NCBI GenBank assembly: GCA_025450175.1
Contig: JANWHY010000010.1
Location: forward strand, 1-40,535
DNA: 40,535 nt
From: Minisyncoccota bacterium
Lineage (GTDB): Bacteria > Patescibacteriota > Minisyncoccia > Phycocordibacterales > Zambryskibacteraceae
Direction: 5' to 3'
Below the pieces are notes generated by a model. The model was not told where the DNA came from. It was given only the letters and a program-made list of their open reading frames with translations, and made no database searches. Position 1 is the stretch's first letter; every line of letters begins with the position of its first letter. The translations under genes were made by a program, and so were the position numbers. Shown piece after piece: positions 19,008 through 28,359 of the stretch.

Positions 19008-19895
19008 CTACCTTGGTAGAGCAAATGATAGAGAGCTTCCGGATTCTATAGCCTTTTTACCTTCCGCATAATACTTCTGGATCTCTCCAGAGGTGAGCGC
19101 CTCTTCAAGAATCATGACTTGGTCGATCATACCATCGAAGCCTCTTCCTCCCACTGGATTATTACCAACAGACATAAACATGGGTGGAAATGTTCCAGGC
19201 AACGGTAACAAACCAGTCTGTTCGAGCTCCCCTACTTTTGTCCCATTATTAAAATACAGTTTCAATTTATTCCCATCGAAGACCCCTGCTGCAAACTCCC
19301 ACTTGTCTAGTGCGCCAGCAAGAACTGGATCAGCACTTGTAACATCATATGTAACCCCATCAGCAAGTTTTAGACGGAAGCGGAGATATTGACCACCTAC
19401 TCCAGCTGGAGCAAGAGACCAGTATATGTTGGCTACATTGCTCCCCTTCTCTATGATCCTGCAACCTGCCCCAGCACAAGCGGCGAAGTCTGTAATCTTA
19501 AACCAAGCCAAGATCGTTATCTTACTTCCTGACACATTGAAGACTGGGCTAGTTACTCTACTGTTAGAAAGACTATTAAACTCCATACACCCACCTAAGC
19601 CCAGGCCACAACTTGTGGCATCTTTCCAAGCCGCACCTATCACAATACCTCTGTAGTTATAACCCGAACCATCTTCAATAAATGCGGGACTTCCTTGAGG
19701 GGCTTTATCGAACAACCACATGAGTTGAGCTTCTGCTCCAGCACCATGATAAAGCTGAGCATAGAAAGACTTTGCAGACGCGATCCGCCCACTCTCTCTA
19801 GCATTATTTAGACTCGCCATGACTATGGCAGATAAGATACCGATGATAGCTATGACTACAAGGAGTTCTATGAGCGTAAAGCCACGACTTTTCAT
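19008..19895 (-). CDS. Type IV pilin-like protein with C-terminal LamG/concanavalin-A-like domain
   Basis: Prepilin motif MKSRGFTLIELLVVIAIIGILSAIVMASLNNAR; C-terminal ITILAWFKITDF...WEFAAGVFDGNKLKLYFNNGTKVGELEQTG...FDGMIDQVMILEEALTSGEIQKYYAEG (LamG_3-like). Confidence 0.88.
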   Translation of the reverse strand: MKSRGFTLIELLVVIAIIGILSAIVMASLNNARESGRIASAKSFYAQLYHGAGAEAQLMWLFDKAPQGSPAFIEDGSGYNYRGIVIGAAWKDATSCGLGLGGCMEFNSLSNSRVTSPVFNVSGSKITILAWFKITDFAACAGAGCRIIEKGSNVANIYWSLAPAGVGGQYLRFRLKLADGVTYDVTSADPVLAGALDKWEFAAGVFDGNKLKLYFNNGTKVGELEQTGLLPLPGTFPPMFMSVGNNPVGGRGFDGMIDQVMILEEALTSGEIQKYYAEGKKAIESGSSLSFALPR

Positions 19896-20822
19896 TTAAA
19901 CTTTCAGATATTTGCGGATAGCAAGAATACTAGAGATACTACCAATAAGTATACCGGAGATAAGGACAATGAGAGATATCTCTAAGATATTATGTAGGTA
20001 ATAAGAATAGATGTTGAAGCCGATGAAAAAGCTCCGTGTAGTATTGCCCAGCCAATATGTAATAGGTAAGAGGAGGAGAAGCGTAAGAAGCCCCGCCACT
20101 AAGCCATAGATGATCCCCACGATCACAAAAGGTCCTTGGATATAGTTGGTAGAGGCTCCCACCAGACGCATGACTGAGATCTCGTCGCGAGCTATATAAA
20201 TAGTAAGACGGATAGTATTGAAGGCGATCAACATCGAGATAATCACCATGAAGAGCGTGAGAGCGAAGCCGAGTTTGTCTGCGGAGGAGATGATGTGAGC
20301 GAGCTTATCTATAGCTGCCTTGTTCTGGAAGTAATTTACCCGGTCGATTATAGTCACTCCTCCTGATGAGAGAGCATTGTCGCTCTGGAGGAACTGGGCT
20401 ACTGATGCATATTGAGACGGATCACGAGCTTTGATATTGAGTACTGCACCTAAGGGATTATCTCCTAGCTCTTCCAATGCAGAGATAATGGAAGGATCAT
20501 TGGCATGACGCTCCTTGAAGGCCTGTAGAGCCTCATCTCGCGAGATATAAGTGACAAGTGAGACTTCTGACAAAGATTCTAGAGTGTGCTTGATACTCAA
20601 GATATCCTCCTCCTTGGCGGCGGTGACGAATGTGACATTGATATCGATCTTACTCGAGAGCTCACCCAATACCGTATCAAGTATCGCTCCGCCGAAGGAT
20701 ATGAAGGCGATGGTAAGAAGAGTTACAAGCATTACCAAAACAGAGGCGAAGGAAACAGTCCCATCTCTCCAGAAGTTGAAGAAGCCTGTGCGTATGATCC
20801 TTTTTAATTTAGTTGCAAACAT
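19896..20822 (-). CDS. ftsX: Cell division protein FtsX
   Basis: FtsX architecture: N-terminal TM, extracellular loop, C-terminal three TMs with RLTIYIARDEISVMRLVGAS; directly downstream of ftsE. Confidence 0.92.
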   Translation of the reverse strand: MFATKLKRIIRTGFFNFWRDGTVSFASVLVMLVTLLTIAFISFGGAILDTVLGELSSKIDINVTFVTAAKEEDILSIKHTLESLSEVSLVTYISRDEALQAFKERHANDPSIISALEELGDNPLGAVLNIKARDPSQYASVAQFLQSDNALSSGGVTIIDRVNYFQNKAAIDKLAHIISSADKLGFALTLFMVIISMLIAFNTIRLTIYIARDEISVMRLVGASTNYIQGPFVIVGIIYGLVAGLLTLLLLLPITYWLGNTTRSFFIGFNIYSYYLHNILEISLIVLISGILIGSISSILAIRKYLKV

Positions 20823-20824
20823 TT

Positions 20825-21505
20825 TTAGCTAAAGTATTTACCACTCTTGTCATCACGCACAATCTTGCCACCCTCCATAGCTATCACTCTCTTCTCTAGT
20901 AGATCAATTATACCTTTGTTGTGAGTAGCGAGGATAACGGTAGTTCCCAGATCATTGATCCTCTTCAATATCTGGACGATATCGTAAGTGTTGGCCGGAT
21001 CGAGATTGCCAGTAGGTTCATCGGCTATAAGAACGTCGGGCTCGTTGACTAGCGCGCGAGCAATAGCCACGCGCTGCTTCTCTCCTCCGGAGAGTTCTCG
21101 AGGGAAGTTCCAAATCTTATGACTAAGATCTACAAGCTCGAGGACGTGAGGTACATCGGTCTCAATCTCTTCGTCTGTCCTACCTGCTGCCTCCATGGTG
21201 AAAGCTATGTTCTCGTACACAGTCTTATTGGGTAAGAGGCGGAAATCTTGGAAGATCATACCTATCTTCCTGCGGAAGGCATCGATCTCGCGACGGGAAA
21301 GGTCGTGGATGTTGTTGGAGTCGTAATATATAGCCCCTTCGGTCGGAGTTTCCTCCGCGAGAAAGAGCTTCAAGAGTGTGGTCTTACCAGCTCCCGATGG
21401 ACCCACGAGTGAGACAAACTCATTGGGCTCTATAGAAACAGTAACCTCATCGATAGCCCGGGAGTTGTCTGGATACACTTTTGAGACGCGGTCGAAAACG
21501 ATCAT
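20825..21505 (-). CDS. ftsE: Cell division ATP-binding protein FtsE
   Basis: Walker [11 protein letters not shown], signature [14 protein letters not shown], Walker [17 protein letters not shown] at 21505 favoured over the upstream TTG. Confidence 0.95.
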   Translation of the reverse strand: MIVFDRVSKVYPDNSRAIDEVTVSIEPNEFVSLVGPSGAGKTTLLKLFLAEETPTEGAIYYDSNNIHDLSRREIDAFRRKIGMIFQDFRLLPNKTVYENIAFTMEAAGRTDEEIETDVPHVLELVDLSHKIWNFPRELSGGEKQRVAIARALVNEPDVLIADEPTGNLDPANTYDIVQILKRINDLGTTVILATHNKGIIDLLEKRVIAMEGGKIVRDDKSGKYFS

Positions 21506-21569
21506 ATTGGCCAAATTTTATCATGGAAAGAGTGGTATAATCAAATTATACAAATTTATTTCATAAGGG

Positions 21570-22142
21570 ATGAATAAAAGAATGAAAATTTTGATACCTC
21601 TCATCGCTATAGGTGTAGTGATAGGTATAGGACACCAGACTCTGGGCTTCGACAAGCTTATAAAAGATTTACACGTCAACTCTCTTACACAGAGAGCCCC
21701 GACCATTACCGCTAATGCTGAGGCAGTGAGGGATCAAGCTTGGAATACTCTTACTCAATATCTTACCTTCGCTAAGGCTCACGACATCACTGGTATCCGC
21801 GCTATCTCGCACCAGGTCTCTCCTACCTGTAGTGATACCAATATGCTAGAAGAATGTAATAAGATCATGGACAGTGTCGCCCTTATCGGCTCTTACCTCA
21901 ACAAAGACACCTTCACCCAAGTGGTTGGCGATGATAAGCAGATCATCATCTATACCGAGGGGCCTGACCGCGTCTTCCTCTACTTCACCCGCGACACTAC
22001 TGGGAGTCCTAAGGTCCTGGGTATGAGATTCTGTAGAGACGATGAGACTATTGGCTTCCTCTGTCCTTCAGTAAATGCGAGTATCACAGACTCAAATGAG
22101 AATGGTTGGTGGGACAGTGTCGAGTCTCTTTTCTACAAATAG
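21570..22142 (+). CDS. Hypothetical secreted/membrane-anchored protein
   Basis: N-terminal hydrophobic ILIPLIAIGVVIGIG; complete ORF with terminator downstream. Confidence 0.65.
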   Translation: MNKRMKILIPLIAIGVVIGIGHQTLGFDKLIKDLHVNSLTQRAPTITANAEAVRDQAWNTLTQYLTFAKAHDITGIRAISHQVSPTCSDTNMLEECNKIMDSVALIGSYLNKDTFTQVVGDDKQIIIYTEGPDRVFLYFTRDTTGSPKVLGMRFCRDDETIGFLCPSVNASITDSNENGWWDSVESLFYK

Positions 22143-22143
22143 A

Positions 22144-22167
22144 AAAGGCGGAGATCACTCCGCCTTT
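22144..22167. terminator. Bidirectional hairpin AAAGGCGGAG-atca-CTCCGCCTTT
   Basis: Perfect 10-bp arms between convergent genes. Confidence 0.8.
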
Positions 22168-23108
22168 CTCGCATGTACTACCGCTCGCTCTCGCTTGCGA
22201 GAATACATGTCTTTGTCAGCTTGAGCAAATAGGTCCTCGAAGTTTCCCTCAGGGTTGTCGATCTCGTCCCGAGAAATCCTCGCTGACCCTATGGACGCAA
22301 AGAGTTCAACGCGTCGCTCCTCCCTATCAAGAAGTTTGATTCCGCGAATTCGCTCTTCAATGGTTGAAGTTACAACCTCCGCAGCCTCCTTGGGACCAGG
22401 CAACCAGACAACAAACTCGTCGCCCCCATATCGACAGACCATATCCGATTCCCGGATGTGGTCTCGGATAGCATGGGCCACCCTCTCAATTGCTTGTGTG
22501 CCGATAGGATGGCCATGGGTATCGTTGATGAGTTTAAATCGATCCATATCGAGAACAACAAGGTTAAAAAGGTCAGGATGCCGCCGACGATTCTTAGGAA
22601 GGGCTTTCTCTCTCCAGGCACCTACCATACTTCTGACTACCAACTCCTTGAAATTACGAAAGTTGGAGATCCCTGTGACCGGCTCAATAGTAGAGGCCAT
22701 TAGACGTTGTAATGCTTGAGATTCAGGAGTGGTGTAAAGAAGAACTCGTTTCAGAGATTCACCCTTACTAAAAGCCGCGTAGGCTCCCGCCTTGATGGCT
22801 TCCTCCTCTATTTCTAAAGTGAGGTTCCCGCTCCAGATGTAGATTATGACCCTGTCAGAGGCCACATCCATAATCCGACGAAGAAGCGAAAGACCGGTTT
22901 CTGAACTACTCTGTAGAGCGTAGTCGAGAAATGCCACGAAGTACTCTCGCGGATACTCCTTCGTGATCAGATCAATCGCCGATCGAATATTTGAAGCTGT
23001 GATGAGTTTCGTTGTAGGAGCTAGAACCTCCCCCTGTGTGCGCACATATCGTCGAAATAACTGATCGTCGTCCACTACGAGGACGATCGGTTCAACAATC
23101 GTCGTCAT
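22155..23108 (-). CDS. REC-GGDEF response regulator (putative diguanylate cyclase)
   Basis: REC-like VLVVDDDQLFRRY...FLDYALQSS...; GGDEF domain DMDRFKLINDTHGHPIGTQAIERVAHAIRDHIRESDMVCRYGGDEFVVWLPG; SD AAGGAG. Confidence 0.9.
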   Translation of the reverse strand: MTTIVEPIVLVVDDDQLFRRYVRTQGEVLAPTTKLITASNIRSAIDLITKEYPREYFVAFLDYALQSSSETGLSLLRRIMDVASDRVIIYIWSGNLTLEIEEEAIKAGAYAAFSKGESLKRVLLYTTPESQALQRLMASTIEPVTGISNFRNFKELVVRSMVGAWREKALPKNRRRHPDLFNLVVLDMDRFKLINDTHGHPIGTQAIERVAHAIRDHIRESDMVCRYGGDEFVVWLPGPKEAAEVVTSTIEERIRGIKLLDREERRVELFASIGSARISRDEIDNPEGNFEDLFAQADKDMYSRKRERAVVHARKAE

Positions 23109-23208
23109 GTGAACTCCTTGGCTAACGTTTCTGCCCTAAGAATACAAGGAATATAAGAGAAAGCAACCCTTTCATCATCTATTCATAAGAGTTTTATACC
23201 ATTTAAAC

Positions 23209-23385
23209 GTGCTTTCATGGTCAATAACATTTTTGGTCCTGGCAGTAATCGCAGCCATATTTGGCTTTGGCGGCATCGCCACTGTCGCAGTTGGACTTGC
23301 GAAGATTCTGTTCTTCATCTTTATCATCCTCTTCATCCTCTCATTCGTGTTTAGAGGAGCAAGAAGGATAGATGATGCAGTCTAA
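23209..23385 (+). CDS. DUF1328-like small membrane protein (GTG start), absent from the ORF track
   Basis: GTG CTT TCA TGG...TAA: (M)[57 protein letters not shown]. Confidence 0.7.
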   Translation: MLSWSITFLVLAVIAAIFGFGGIATVAVGLAKILFFIFIILFILSFVFRGARRIDDAV

Positions 23386-23412
23386 AGCCAAGGTCAATCT
23401 ATACGAGATTAG

Positions 23413-23456
23413 GAGTTGCTAACCTCAAGCACTGTTTCAAGTGCTTGAGGCAACTC
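23413..23456. repeat. Long hairpin: 6-bp outer stem, 4-nt bulge, perfect 11-bp inner stem
   Basis: GAGTTG-ctaa-CCTCAAGCACT-gtttca-AGTGCTTGAGG-CAACTC. Confidence 0.7.
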
Positions 23457-23613
23457 TTGTATATCAAGCTCTCCAAACCAAAATGAATTTTACTATCCAC
23501 AATAATAAAGAAATTTCTTACGAGAACTTAGCCACAAAATCACTTCCTTCATGAAGTTTGTATTAAACAATACAAGATTTATTGCCCGCAACTAGCGTGT
23601 ATCGCTAAGATAA

Positions 23614-23630
23614 CTTCATAGAAGCTTCAG
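23614..23630 (+). promoter_or_regulatory. 11-bp-spaced direct repeat CTTCAT-N5-CTTCAG, candidate response-regulator box
   Basis: Located -58 to -42 from the 23672 ATG; similar repeat at 30668..30684. Confidence 0.4.
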
Positions 23631-23671
23631 AAACGGTACGCGCTTCATGTTAATAACCAGCTAATTATTGA

Positions 23672-24574
23672 ATGAAAAAAGAAAGAGTGGGTAATGTGCG
23701 AGTCGCGGTCTTAGATCGCGAACTTTTTGTATCCTATTATTCCCTCACTATAGGAGCGGCCATCTTTTTGGCACTCATTATGTTCTTCACAAGGACGATC
23801 CCCCTATATGCTGTAGAAGCACGGGTGGTACCATCCGACTTCCGCTTCAACTTCAACACTCCGGGAGTCCTTATTGAGGCAGGTTCTATGGATACATCAA
23901 GTAGCCCATACTTCTGGGTCAACTCAGGAGCAAAACTCATTCTCAATGCCCAAGGCGCAGGGAGCACCGTAATAGGTAACCTACCTACGAGTGATCCCTT
24001 CCGTATCCTCTATGCGGCCAATAACCCTGAGGACACAGATAATGGTTACCATCCTCAGAATATCTTCCGCCTACTTACTCGTAGCACCTGGCAAAACTCA
24101 GGCCAGGAAGTGACCTTCCGTATAAAGGCTCAGAACCTCTCGAACTCTTCTAACCGCCAAGGTCACAACGGCGTGCTCCTCATGAGTCGTTACGCCAATA
24201 GTGCTAACCTCTACTACGCTGGTATTAGGAATGACGGCCAAGCCATTATCAAGAAGAAGATCAATGGTGCTTACTATACTCTTGCCGGAGCTCAGATCTT
24301 CGGTACCGCAAGCCAGTACAACCGCAGCTCCAACCCCTCTCTCCTACCGCTCAATACTTGGATGAGACTTAAGACCGAGGTTACAAACCAGGCAGATGGC
24401 TCGGTTAAGATCAATCTCTTCCTAGACAGAGAAAATACTGGTCACTATACCAGTATCCTCTCCACTACCGACAACAACGTCGGGGGCACGGCCCTAAGGG
24501 CCGCAGGTTATGGTGGGATTAGAACAGACTTCATGGACGTCGAGTTCGAGAACTATAGGAACGTCCAGATCTAG
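23672..24574 (+). CDS. Membrane-anchored/secreted LamG-like (concanavalin-A-like fold) protein
   Basis: N-terminal TM then beta-rich domain; shares EDTDNGYHPQNIFRL, NLYYAGIRNDG.AIIKKKINGAY, GGIRTDFMDVEF with 25929..26783. Confidence 0.7.
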   Translation: MKKERVGNVRVAVLDRELFVSYYSLTIGAAIFLALIMFFTRTIPLYAVEARVVPSDFRFNFNTPGVLIEAGSMDTSSSPYFWVNSGAKLILNAQGAGSTVIGNLPTSDPFRILYAANNPEDTDNGYHPQNIFRLLTRSTWQNSGQEVTFRIKAQNLSNSSNRQGHNGVLLMSRYANSANLYYAGIRNDGQAIIKKKINGAYYTLAGAQIFGTASQYNRSSNPSLLPLNTWMRLKTEVTNQADGSVKINLFLDRENTGHYTSILSTTDNNVGGTALRAAGYGGIRTDFMDVEFENYRNVQI

Positions 24575-24811
24575 TTAAACTCCTTCCTCATCCATCGCGT
24601 CACTCTCACCTTCCCCACTAGTATCCATCGATAGTTCCGAGCTTACATCGGTAGAACTATCGTACTCCCTATCGGGTAGTGCACTTAAGGCGCTTATAGT
24701 CTCCTCGTCGGCCCCCTTATCTCGAGCCTTCTTGATAATGGCTTCCTTATCTTGAGGATAATCTATTCCATCTATGTATCTTTGCACTGTTGCGGAATTA
24801 GTGTTTGCCAT
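24575..24811 (-). CDS. DUF2795 family protein
   Basis: VQRYIDGIDYPQDKEAIIKKARDKGADEETISALSALPDREYDSSTDVSSEL. Confidence 0.85.
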   Translation of the reverse strand: MANTNSATVQRYIDGIDYPQDKEAIIKKARDKGADEETISALSALPDREYDSSTDVSSELSMDTSGEGESDAMDEEGV

Positions 24812-24971
24812 AAAATAATTTTATTAATTAATAATCTACTTGCCACCATCACCGTACTCACACAACGATACGTGAGCCTGGTGAAAGTGACATGAACCGG
24901 TATAGAAAAAATAATATACTGGTGTACATATACTTCATTAGCAATTCACTCCTGGAGTATTTAATAACTAT

Positions 24972-25238
24972 ATGAAAAGCGCAATAATCACTATCCTAAT
25001 CCTCGGAGCTGTAGCGGGCCTCTTATACTTCTACTGGTTCGACTGGAGAAGTGCTGAGACTAGAGGCGACGAGAATGTCTTCTGCACCCTAGATGCCAAG
25101 CTCTGCCCTGATGGCTCCTATGTAGGCCGGGTACCTCCGACGTGCGAGTTTGCTATGTGTCCCAACCCCACCAACGCTACTAGTAGCGCAACTACTACCC
25201 CCGACGACGACATCTACAGTACACCTAACGCTTCTTAG
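24972..25238 (+). CDS. Small TM-anchored Cys-containing protein
   Basis: N-terminal TM plus CTLDAKLCPDGSYVGRVPPTCEFAMCP motif. Confidence 0.65.
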   Translation: MKSAIITILILGAVAGLLYFYWFDWRSAETRGDENVFCTLDAKLCPDGSYVGRVPPTCEFAMCPNPTNATSSATTTPDDDIYSTPNAS

Positions 25239-25249
25239 ACATAATTAAA

Positions 25250-25275
25250 GGGCGCCACGATATTTTGTGGCGCCC
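25250..25275. terminator. Hairpin GGGCGCCAC-gatatttt-GTGGCGCCC
   Basis: Perfect 9-bp arms between convergent genes. Confidence 0.75.
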
Positions 25276-25308
25276 ACACCATCGACCCCTATACGAGGTT
25301 TCTCTCGC

Positions 25309-25857
25309 TCAATCCTCGGAGAGAAGCCCTGACTGGGCCTTCTGTTGTGCCTGATCTACGGCACTCGTGTTGAGAAACCGCTCGATATCGAGGATTTGAG
25401 GATCTTTCACCTCGACTACCTCCCGCTTGGCCGTGGTTTTGTAGCGTACACGCTGGCCGTCATCTTCCTCATCCCATATCCGTCTACCAGGTGAGACGTA
25501 GTAGGACCAACCTACCTGGGCACTGATTTCGATGGTCTTGCCGAAAGTTTCGGGGAAGACCGTGTTGACGATCTCGCCGACGACGATCGGACCGATAATA
25601 CCCCAGTCGAATGCCTCGCCAATAGAGATCGTGATCTCATATGAGTGGAAAAATCCAGACGTCACTCCCGGAATCGCTTGAAGTCGCGACATCAGTAACT
25701 TGCCAAGATCGCCAACCTTCTCACGACCAAACCCATAGGAACCACCAAAGCCGTACTGATCACAACCTCCTTCCGTCACATCACGAGTAATGTGAAAGCT
25801 TCTGTGAGTTGGATTCGGATGCTGAACCGCCTTCACATGCGGTCTGATGCTAGTCAT
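25309..25857 (-). CDS. Hypothetical protein
   Basis: ATG preceded by SD AAAGGAGGCCAATC; terminator downstream; no domain recognised. Confidence 0.6.
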   Translation of the reverse strand: MTSIRPHVKAVQHPNPTHRSFHITRDVTEGGCDQYGFGGSYGFGREKVGDLGKLLMSRLQAIPGVTSGFFHSYEITISIGEAFDWGIIGPIVVGEIVNTVFPETFGKTIEISAQVGWSYYVSPGRRIWDEEDDGQRVRYKTTAKREVVEVKDPQILDIERFLNTSAVDQAQQKAQSGLLSED

Positions 25858-25928
25858 GATTGGCCTCCTTTGAGCCAGATTTTCATTTCTGAAATCAATT
25901 ATACACCTAAACTATATTTTTGTCAATA

Positions 25929-26783
25929 TTAAAGTTTCCAAACTTCGAAATCTTTGAAACTAACATCCATAAAGTCCGTACGGATACCGGCGAAGCCCGC
26001 ATCGTATACGGGCTTACCTCCCATTACCATGGGGCTATCCTTGGCCTCTAAGACCTTCTGCCAGTTCCCGGTACCATCTCGATCCAAGTAAAGCGTGATA
26101 AGCACTTCCTTCTTCAGGCCATTCTTTATATCGCTCTTCACACCAATCCAAGTATTCTTCGGGAGAAGATTGGGAGCACTATCTCTATCGTACTCACCCG
26201 GGAAGACGGGCTCTTGAGCCAGCGTGGTGTACTCACCATTAATCTTCTTCTTGATCACCGCCGTACCATCCACACGGATACCTGCATAGTAGAGGTTGTT
26301 TGGATCCTGGAAGCGCAGCATGAGAAGTAGGCCATTAGAAACATTTCTATTGTGACTCGTACTCAAGTTATCGTTAAGAATTTTGAACTTAGCTTCCACG
26401 GAGAAGTCTTGCCAGGTATTGCGACTTATGAGACGGAATATATTTTGTGGGTGGTACCCCTGATCTGTATCTTCTGAGTTAGAAATCTTGTAACGCAAGC
26501 GCCACTTAGATAGAGCAGAGAGATCTCCCTGGTTCGTGCGCCCGGCATTGTCCAAGATGCTCATTACTCCTCCAGAGTTGAGCCACCAGTAAGGACTCTT
26601 ACTCTCGGTCATACTGCCCGACTCCTGGAGTTCTCCGGGCACATTAAAGTGGTATATAAAAGGAGAATCCACCAGAGCTACCTCTGAGGCAGAATCCCAA
26701 GAGAAGTTCAGTGCTATAAGGGCAAGGAGTAATAAAGAAGCAATAATAATTACTGTAATGCCTAATCTGTAGATTACCTGCAT
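25929..26783 (-). CDS. Membrane-anchored LamG-like protein, paralog of 23672..24574
   Basis: N-terminal TM LGITVIIIASLLLLALIAL; beta-rich domain alignable with 23672..24574. Confidence 0.7.
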   Translation of the reverse strand: MQVIYRLGITVIIIASLLLLALIALNFSWDSASEVALVDSPFIYHFNVPGELQESGSMTESKSPYWWLNSGGVMSILDNAGRTNQGDLSALSKWRLRYKISNSEDTDQGYHPQNIFRLISRNTWQDFSVEAKFKILNDNLSTSHNRNVSNGLLLMLRFQDPNNLYYAGIRVDGTAVIKKKINGEYTTLAQEPVFPGEYDRDSAPNLLPKNTWIGVKSDIKNGLKKEVLITLYLDRDGTGNWQKVLEAKDSPMVMGGKPVYDAGFAGIRTDFMDVSFKDFEVWKL

Positions 26784-26794
26784 TATCTATTGAG

Positions 26795-28333
26795 TTACTT
26801 GGATATTTCTATGTTATCAAATTTTGCCTCAGCCTTCCCGTTGGTGGCATCCCATATCTCCATACCCACACCACCATTAGCTAACCTCTGACTTACTCCA
26901 GAGACAGAGATTGCAACCGCATCGTTGACGAGACATGAGACAGTACCGCCATTTACCTTTATAGAGAGCTTAAGATCTGTCTTGGGTAAGGTATATGGAT
27001 TCTCGGCGAGAGTGTAAGAAATACCATTGCGCAGAGACTTCACTCCGACTTTCCCTTTATTATCGAAGTTACAACCGAAGTAGTTCTTCTCATCGGCCCG
27101 ACGAGCAGCAAGCACTACGTTGCTTCCACTTATCCAGTTCACAGTAGTGCTGAAGGTGTAATCTGTCCACCACCAGCTACCTCTAAGACCCACAGAGGCT
27201 CCTGTTGTGTCCGGCTTCGCCTTGAGGGTGAGCTCATCACCCTTTAGCACATCTCCCCAATTCCCCACCCACTCATCTCCGAAGACAAACTGGGTGTACG
27301 GCAAGTCCTTAGCGAGTCCAGCCTCCATAACTTCGACTAAGTGCTCTCCTGTCCAGTCGCCAGCTGGCTCGATCCTTTTCATCATTACTTTATCGTCACT
27401 TGGGTAGTTGAAGGACTCTGCCGTGCCAATCCAGTTCTGATAGAAGGCTAGCCGATAATACTTAGATACTTCTTGTGACACTATATCTGTCGCTTCGGGA
27501 TAATTAAAACCATCTTGACCATAGTCACCGAAGGGGAAGGCGAAGGCACGAATCTTCTTACCCAGAGTCTCTTCCAAATCCTTCTTAGAATTAGACATGT
27601 CGTAGACCACTCGATCTCTAAATTCTTGAGGAGTCTCTTGCCTATTCTCAGTATCAAACCAGAAAAGGTTCGAGTAATAGTGCCCAATATCACCCTCCTT
27701 ATTTATAAAGTACCAATCATGACTATCTCGTCCGTGTGACTCTACTTCCCAGCGGTCGCTATTCTCTAGAGCTTGGAGTTCGTATGGAGAGAGATAGTAG
27801 GGAGACTGATCTTCGGAGGGGTGGGTAGAGCGCTTAGTAATAGCAAACATCACTGCGTGTAGACCAAGATCCGACAAGATTGGATCAGCTGGGTAGAAGG
27901 TGTCCTTTCTACCATCGTCGAAGGTAAGCAAGAACGACTTCTCTGGTAAGGCTATCCTTGAGCGGATGAAGTGCTCAAACTCATCTAGAGTAATACTCTT
28001 CCACCCTGCGACAGTAAGAGCGTGCATATGTTCAGAAAACATAGTAGGGTTGAAGTCATCTTTACTATCAGGTAACCCGTGATAAGCAAGTACTGGTATG
28101 GAGCGGGCCAGTCTCCCACTATCTCCATAATTTACAGTAGCAGCGCTTCTCTTCAGAGTTTGCTTAGACCACCAATAGTTGAGACTCTCTCCCACACGGC
28201 GGGTGTAGAGACCGTAGGCTTCACTCACCTTGTAGTGATTCTCAATAGAGAAGCTTGAAAGAGCCGCCACTCCGATAAGAGTCGACAAGACTACTAGGTT
28301 TATTATTTTTCTTTTTGTAAAAGTGAAGAACAT
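26795..28333 (-). CDS. Polysaccharide deacetylase (NodB/PgaB-like) with C-terminal LamG/DUF1080-like domain
   Basis: IPVLAYHGL, LLTFDDGRKDTFYPA, ESHGRDSHD (metal-binding His), AFAFPFGDYGQ; C-terminal WWTDYTFSTTVNW...NYFGCNFDNKG. Confidence 0.88.
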   Translation of the reverse strand: MFFTFTKRKIINLVVLSTLIGVAALSSFSIENHYKVSEAYGLYTRRVGESLNYWWSKQTLKRSAATVNYGDSGRLARSIPVLAYHGLPDSKDDFNPTMFSEHMHALTVAGWKSITLDEFEHFIRSRIALPEKSFLLTFDDGRKDTFYPADPILSDLGLHAVMFAITKRSTHPSEDQSPYYLSPYELQALENSDRWEVESHGRDSHDWYFINKEGDIGHYYSNLFWFDTENRQETPQEFRDRVVYDMSNSKKDLEETLGKKIRAFAFPFGDYGQDGFNYPEATDIVSQEVSKYYRLAFYQNWIGTAESFNYPSDDKVMMKRIEPAGDWTGEHLVEVMEAGLAKDLPYTQFVFGDEWVGNWGDVLKGDELTLKAKPDTTGASVGLRGSWWWTDYTFSTTVNWISGSNVVLAARRADEKNYFGCNFDNKGKVGVKSLRNGISYTLAENPYTLPKTDLKLSIKVNGGTVSCLVNDAVAISVSGVSQRLANGGVGMEIWDATNGKAEAKFDNIEISK

Positions 28334-28359
28334 TTTTTAAAATTTTAAATTTTAAATTT

